Positions 59,931 through 64,000 of a DNA stretch of 64,000 bases are shown piece after piece (within the stretch, counting starts at the first letter, position 1; the number at the start of each line of letters is the position of its first letter). The notes beneath the pieces are model-generated. The model saw only the letters and a list, made by a program, of their open reading frames with translations, was not told where the DNA came from and ran no database searches. This DNA is from DATLLN01 sp963720885 (GTDB taxonomy: Bacteria > Actinomycetota > Thermoleophilia > Gaiellales > JAICJC01), in the NCBI GenBank assembly GCA_963720885.1, contig CAVRGW010000002.1, positions 434,001 to 498,000 of the forward strand, written 5' to 3'. A program made the position numbers and the translations under genes.

Positions 59931-60025
59931 CCCGCTCGGCGAGGTGCGAACCGTAACGCCACCAACTCACGGACGGAATCGCCACGCGCGACTCCGCTGG
60001 AGCCTCCGCGCAATCGGCGCGTCGA

Positions 60026-60529
60026 CTACCGGGCGCTGAGCGCCTCGCCGGCCACCACACCGAGCATGGTGAACAGGCCGACGGAGAAGAGGGCGTAGCT
60101 CACCGCCGCCAGGCGGACGCGACGAGCACCGAGCGGCCGGCCGCCGACCGACCTCGCGAGCGTGACCGTGACGATCGCGCAGGTAAGCGCCGCAGCGGCC
60201 GCGTACCGCACGTCCGAGTCGCTGGAGATCCACCGCGTCGCCACCCTGCCCACTCGCGTCGGTCGCACCTTGTCCAGCTGGCGTTCGATGCGGGCGCCGC
60301 TGCTGCCGCCCGCCCAACTGCTCCACGCCGTGTTGATCCAGCGGCATGCGGCCAGGTTGATCGAGATGACGATGGTCAGCGCCCCAAGCAACACGATCAG
60401 CGGGTTCCACATCGCAGCCAACGCCGCTACCGGCAGGCCGATCACGTAACCGTCCGCCAACCAGTACGCGACGATGACGCCGGCGGCGACGGACGTATGG
60501 CCGCCGATGTTCGCTCGCTGGTCCTCCAT
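60026..60529 (-). CDS. Membrane protein of unknown function
   Basis: A 167-residue protein with four predicted helices: SVAAGVIVAYWLADGYVIGL, NPLIVLLGALTIVISINLAA, AAAALTCAIVTVTLARS and VRLAAVSYALFSVGLFTMLG. A basic loop (ARIERQLDKVRPTRVGRVAT) separates the pairs. No family recognised. Confidence 0.6.
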   Translation of the reverse strand: MEDQRANIGGHTSVAAGVIVAYWLADGYVIGLPVAALAAMWNPLIVLLGALTIVISINLAACRWINTAWSSWAGGSSGARIERQLDKVRPTRVGRVATRWISSDSDVRYAAAAALTCAIVTVTLARSVGGRPLGARRVRLAAVSYALFSVGLFTMLGVVAGEALSAR

Positions 60530-60587
60530 GGTTCACGTATCGGGTCGAGCTGCCCACACCGTGAGTCGACCCGGCGCATATGGGCTC

Positions 60588-61559
60588 TCACGTGGTCTCG
60601 AGCAGGCCGATCTCGTCGCCGGTGGTGGTGTACCAGTCGGGGTGTGACTGGCCACACCACCGATCGACCAGGGTGGAGAACCGTGCGACCTTCGCCGGGT
60701 CGAGAGCGGCCGCCTGCTCGGCGCTCGTTGCCCCGTCGAAGTACGGCAGCAGGGGCGAGACAGCGGCGTTCATCGCCGTGGCGAGCAGTGGACGCGCGTC
60801 GGCCCACGTGGTGAGGTGCGCCTCGTATTCGACCTCGCCGGTGCGCCGCCAACCGGCGGCTTGCATTGCGTCGGACTGCTCGGCGCCGTTGGGCATGCTG
60901 GCGGCAAACACGACGTTGCGAGGTATCACCGGGGGCGGCATGGTCGCTGAGTCGCGTACGGCATCTCGGGCGAATGCGCGAATCGCCTCCAGGCCGTCCT
61001 GTTCGCGGAAGACTGGCTCTGCAAGGTCGTTCTGGATGGTGCGCTGGACCACGAGATACGGCGTCTGGGACAAGGATCCGAGCGTCTCCTGATGGGTATC
61101 GTTCCCGATGATTCCGATCAGCGGAACCTGGCCCGCCCATGCTCGGCCGTGGCTCTCCGAGATCAGCTCGTCACCGACGCGCAGCCGAAGCCCGGGCACG
61201 TACGTGTGGGAGATGAACCCCTCCCCGCCGCCACGCGAGTGGTAGCCGAGTTGGAGCATCGCAGTGATTCCCTTGGACGGCAGATCGAAGACATTCCACG
61301 TCTCCAGGCGCGCCTCGGTCGGCAGACATCCCGCCGAGACGTTGGTCGGGTTCCCGCCGCCGTGGTTGTCCAGGATGATCACCTCCGACGCGCCTCCCTC
61401 CAGCAGGCCTTCGACCGCGGCGACCGTGTCGGCTTCCATCCGGGGCTGGCCCGTGCGCCAGTACTCCGGTCGGCACGCGAAAATCTCGCGCGGCCGGCGA
61501 AGTTGCGACACCCCTTCCATGTCGATACTCAGAACCACTCGCACGCGTGTCTCCCTCAT
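60588..61559 (-). CDS. M55 family metallopeptidase (DppA-like D-aminopeptidase)
   Basis: A 323-residue protein: VVLSIDMEGVSQLRRPREIF (metal Asp/Glu), EVIILDNHGGGNPTNVSAG (metal His), MLQLGYHSRGGGEGFISHTY and LIGIIGNDTHQETLG. DppA-type enzymes are zinc D-aminopeptidases. ATG 61559 is chosen because the family begins with VRVVLSIDMEG; an upstream start at 61610 is possible. Confidence 0.85.
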   Translation of the reverse strand: MRETRVRVVLSIDMEGVSQLRRPREIFACRPEYWRTGQPRMEADTVAAVEGLLEGGASEVIILDNHGGGNPTNVSAGCLPTEARLETWNVFDLPSKGITAMLQLGYHSRGGGEGFISHTYVPGLRLRVGDELISESHGRAWAGQVPLIGIIGNDTHQETLGSLSQTPYLVVQRTIQNDLAEPVFREQDGLEAIRAFARDAVRDSATMPPPVIPRNVVFAASMPNGAEQSDAMQAAGWRRTGEVEYEAHLTTWADARPLLATAMNAAVSPLLPYFDGATSAEQAAALDPAKVARFSTLVDRWCGQSHPDWYTTTGDEIGLLETT

Positions 61560-61673
61560 CGACCGCCCGTGAGCCGGAGCAGATGCTACCGGGATCGTGT
61601 GCTCAACCACACGCCGGCAGCGGCTTGGCGGGGTCCCTGTCGCCAGGCGGCAGATAGCGTTGCTGTGCCGGGG

Positions 61674-62243
61674 CTACTTGCGGACGTGGAACCGGAGGAT
61701 GGTGGCGTCGCCCGACCGCGCGCTGCCGATCGGTTCCAGGTCGACCCTGGTCAGTCCTGGGGACGAGAACGGGATGCCATCGCCGAGCAGCACCGGCAGC
61801 ACATACACCAGGATCTCGTCGACCAGCCCTCGCCTCAGGCACTGGCCCGCCACATCGGCGCCGAGGATCTCCAGGTTCTTGCCGCCTGCGGCGTTCAGTG
61901 CGGTGGCAACCGCGTCCGCGATGTCCCCGCTGAGGATCGTGACGTCCGGGTCCGGCGGCTCCAGCGGTCGATGCGTGAGGAGGAAGAACGGCCCGGCGAA
62001 CGGGTAGTCCACGCTGCCGGGCTCCTCGGCCTCCATCTTGCTGCCGACGTCCCAGGTTCGCCGCCCGATCAGCATCGCGCCGGTGGCCGCCGCGACTCCC
62101 GCGAAATCCTCCGGCGCCACGAACTGGGCGAGCGGGCGACCACCGCCCCAATCCATCCGATGGCCGGGACCCGCGATGAAGCCGTCAAGCGACATCGCCC
62201 TGTTCACGACCACCTTGCCGTTTCCGGTGCTCGTAACGCTCAT
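61674..62243 (-). CDS. Dihydrofolate reductase-fold protein (RibD_C family)
   Basis: A 189-residue protein: VVNRAMSLDGFIAGPGHRMD, GAMLIGRRTWDVGSKM, LTHRPLEPPDPDV, KNLEILGADVAGQCLRRGLV and DEILVYVLPVLLGDGIPFSS. GGAGGAG precedes ATG 62243. It is divergent from the methyltransferase gene. Confidence 0.88.
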   Translation of the reverse strand: MSVTSTGNGKVVVNRAMSLDGFIAGPGHRMDWGGGRPLAQFVAPEDFAGVAAATGAMLIGRRTWDVGSKMEAEEPGSVDYPFAGPFFLLTHRPLEPPDPDVTILSGDIADAVATALNAAGGKNLEILGADVAGQCLRRGLVDEILVYVLPVLLGDGIPFSSPGLTRVDLEPIGSARSGDATILRFHVRK

Positions 62244-62414
62244 CTGCTCCTCCGAGGCACCACGGGGTGTTCCCATTCCCCGTTCGGACGTCTCTTGGAC
62301 ACCATTCTTGCATCCTGCCTGGAAGAACGAGACGGCTCGGACGGCGGCGCAATGGGGTTACCCGGTTGTACGATCGCTCCATGGTCAAGGAGGCGAAGGG
62401 GATCCGAATCCGCG

Positions 62415-63284
62415 ATGTCGGCATCCGATAGCGCAGGTTCGATGTCGAGGGGCGATCAGATCCGGGACGGTCAGCGGGAGACGTGGGCCGGCCTTTCGGC
62501 GGGCTGGGAGAAGTGGGACTCGATCATCATGGATCAGCTGGGCCCGGTCGGCACGGCGATGATCGAGCGTCTCGACATCGCCGACGATCAGCAGCATCTG
62601 GACATCGCGTCGGGCACTGGTGAGCCGGGGCTGAGCGTCGCCAGGCTCGCGCCAAGGGGGCACGTGGTTCTGACCGACCTTGCGGCCGAGATGCTCGACA
62701 TCGCCACGCGGCGAGCGGGCGCGCAGGGGATCGCGAATTTCGAGACCAGGGTGTGCAGCGCCGACGACCTGCCGTTCGGTGACGCGACATTCGACAGTGT
62801 CTCGGTGCGGTTCGGGTACATGTTCTTTCCCGACGTCGCCAAGGCGACCGCCGAGTTCGTGCGCGTGCTCAAGCCGGGCGGGCGAGTCTGCTCGTCGGTA
62901 TGGGTCAAGCCCCAGGAAAACCCGTGGACGGCGGTCGTCATGCAGGCGATCGCGGCAGAGGTGATGCTGGCGCCACCCGACCCGGACGGGCCGAACATGT
63001 TCCGGTGCGCCGCTCCGGGATATGTCAGTGCCCTGTACGAGGCCGCGGGGCTGCGCGACGTTGCCGAGTGGGACGTCGACGTCGAACTCGTGACGCAATC
63101 GCCGGCGCAGTACTGGGAGATGATCAGCGAGCACGTCTCGCTCGCAGTCGCGGCGCTTCACCATGTCGACGAAGCGGCGCGGGAGCGGATCGCGAACTCC
63201 GTCATCGCCAAGGCCAGCGCCTACGAACACGACGGCAACGTACGGATTCCGGGCGTGGCCCGGTGCATCGTCGGCACGAGGTAA
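62415..63284 (+). CDS. Class I SAM-dependent methyltransferase
   Basis: About 289 residues (or 280 if ATG 62442 is used, where similarity begins: MSRGDQIRDGQRETW). Motif I is LDIASGTGEPGLSVA, then VVLTDLAAEMLDIA, the acidic LPFGDATFDSVSVRFGYMFF and VLKPGGRVCSSVWVKP. It is UbiE/Methyltransf_11-like. Substrate unknown. It ends 97 bp before the third DHFR-like gene. Confidence 0.88.
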   Translation: MSASDSAGSMSRGDQIRDGQRETWAGLSAGWEKWDSIIMDQLGPVGTAMIERLDIADDQQHLDIASGTGEPGLSVARLAPRGHVVLTDLAAEMLDIATRRAGAQGIANFETRVCSADDLPFGDATFDSVSVRFGYMFFPDVAKATAEFVRVLKPGGRVCSSVWVKPQENPWTAVVMQAIAAEVMLAPPDPDGPNMFRCAAPGYVSALYEAAGLRDVAEWDVDVELVTQSPAQYWEMISEHVSLAVAALHHVDEAARERIANSVIAKASAYEHDGNVRIPGVARCIVGTR

Positions 63285-63381
63285 GGCCCCGAACTGTCGC
63301 TGCCCCAGCACCGATGACTCCCGGGCGGCAGCGCAGTCTGAAGTACCAGCGACAGGCCAGCCAGACCAAGGAGTTCCGATC

Positions 63382-63945
63382 ATGCGGAAGCTGATAGCGA
63401 CAGTGTTCAACTACTCGGTCGACGGCCTACTCGCCGATCAGGACACCGAGTTCTGGAAGTTCTGCTTCGACCTGCCTGAAAACCGTGACCCAGACGATCC
63501 GGAGCAACTCGACTTTCTCCGGAACGCGCACGCGCACATCATGGGCCGCTCCGCCTACGAGAGCATCTCCGGGCCGATGACGGCCAACACCGACCACCCC
63601 TTCGCCCCGATCCTGAACGCCGCGCGCAAGGTCGTCTTCTCCCGGACTCTGAAAACGGCGGAGTGGGCCAACACCACCATCGCCGCGGGTGACACGACAG
63701 AAGAGGTCGACAAGCTCAGGCTGGGCGGCGACGGCCATATCGTCGTCTGGGGCGGCGTGAGCTTCTGGCGGTCGCTCATGGTGCTCGACCTGATCGATGA
63801 GGTCCACATCAGCATGTTCCCCTACGTTGCTGGCGAGGGCACCCGGCTGTTCGACGGCGTCCCCAAGTCGTACGCGCTCGACCTGATCTCCAGCATTCCC
63901 TCCAGCAGCGGGATCGTCGAGCTGCAGTACCGCCGGCCGCGCTAA
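63382..63945 (+). CDS. Dihydrofolate reductase-fold protein (RibD_C family)
   Basis: A 187-residue protein: ATVFNYSVDGLLADQDTEFW, AHIMGRSAYESISGPMTA, KVVFSRTLKTAEWANTTI and LGGDGHIVVWGGVSFWRSLM. Third such protein in 8 kb but diverged from the others. AAGGAG lies 9-14 bp before ATG 63382. Confidence 0.88.
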   Translation: MRKLIATVFNYSVDGLLADQDTEFWKFCFDLPENRDPDDPEQLDFLRNAHAHIMGRSAYESISGPMTANTDHPFAPILNAARKVVFSRTLKTAEWANTTIAAGDTTEEVDKLRLGGDGHIVVWGGVSFWRSLMVLDLIDEVHISMFPYVAGEGTRLFDGVPKSYALDLISSIPSSSGIVELQYRRPR

Positions 63946-63966
63946 CCCGCGGCTCAAGGGCCTCGA

Positions 63967-64000
63967 TCAGGCGCCGCGCGGAGGCTCCCAGAGCTCGAAC
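63967..64000 (-). CDS. C-terminal end of a VOC-like gene, cut by the right edge
   Basis: The last ten codons read FELWEPPRGA then TGA. ELWEPP is the common end of VOC/glyoxalase-fold proteins, where the Glu is a metal ligand. Too short for certainty. Confidence 0.4.
   Translation of the reverse strand, partial: FELWEPPRGA

Overview
The window is a high-GC actinobacterial chromosome segment. GTG and TTG starts are frequent, start/stop overlaps (ATGA, GTGA) are common, the LexA box is of the CGAAC-N4-GTTCG type, and there are many small stress and membrane proteins (DUF1269, SHOCT, DUF7144). The mix (CarH-type B12 photoreceptor, PaoABC-like molybdoenzyme, HutF, many TetR/MarR/ArsR regulators, HtaA-like and SSI-like secreted proteins) fits a soil actinobacterium, perhaps class Thermoleophilia. 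That placement is inference only. Nearly every base is in or beside a gene. Only 36.8-37.6 kb, 40.5-41.2 kb and 51.4-52.0 kb are long non-coding stretches.

Layout. 0-7.8 kb: a DEAD/DEAH helicase cut by the left edge, an inositol-monophosphatase family gene, a dual-specificity phosphatase, a tiny LPFTG protein, a Wzy/WaaL-type ligase and small membrane proteins or lipoproteins. 8-12.5 kb: a leftward run of hutF, acyl-CoA dehydrogenase and aldo/keto reductase, divergent from an M20 amidohydrolase. 12.8-15.5 kb: DUF7144, SHOCT, two DUF1269-type proteins and a PilZ-like protein. 15.5-19.1 kb: a paoABC-like aldehyde dehydrogenase operon. 19.1-25 kb: a damaged zone with an aldo/keto reductase carrying about twelve indels, a truncated FAD protein, a run-on AhpD-like gene and an MMPL tail, alongside intact regulators. 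25-27.1 kb: an sqr-tusE-dsrE sulfur module. 27.3-36.8 kb: a PLP enzyme, two GT-A-like proteins, a membrane molybdopterin oxidoreductase, an epimerase, a GT-C protein, a beta-propeller protein and a two-component system. A shared DNA element recurs before three of these transcription units.

41.0-52.0 kb is a segment of about 11 kb bracketed by direct repeats of roughly 155 bp. Each repeat contains the last 20 nt of the RNase P RNA gene. It holds a CarH/LitR-type photoreceptor gene with tandem 11-bp operators, a five-gene coupled operon ending in an MMPL transporter, folE with an ECF sigma factor, and a TetR/BKACE/SDR group. The intact rnpB (minus strand) closes the segment and lies just downstream of a lexA operon.

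54.8-64 kb is a mosaic of small units: DUF1269, three dihydrofolate-reductase-fold proteins, an MBL-fold lactonase-like enzyme, ArsR-SRPBCC-DUF2269, hydrolases, an M55 peptidase and a methyltransferase. The right edge cuts the tail of a VOC-like gene.

Six genes carry frameshifts (helicase, IMPase, paoB, one aldo/keto reductase, one alpha/beta hydrolase, one SDR). Some may be sequence errors, so these genes are annotated over their full span with the break positions given.
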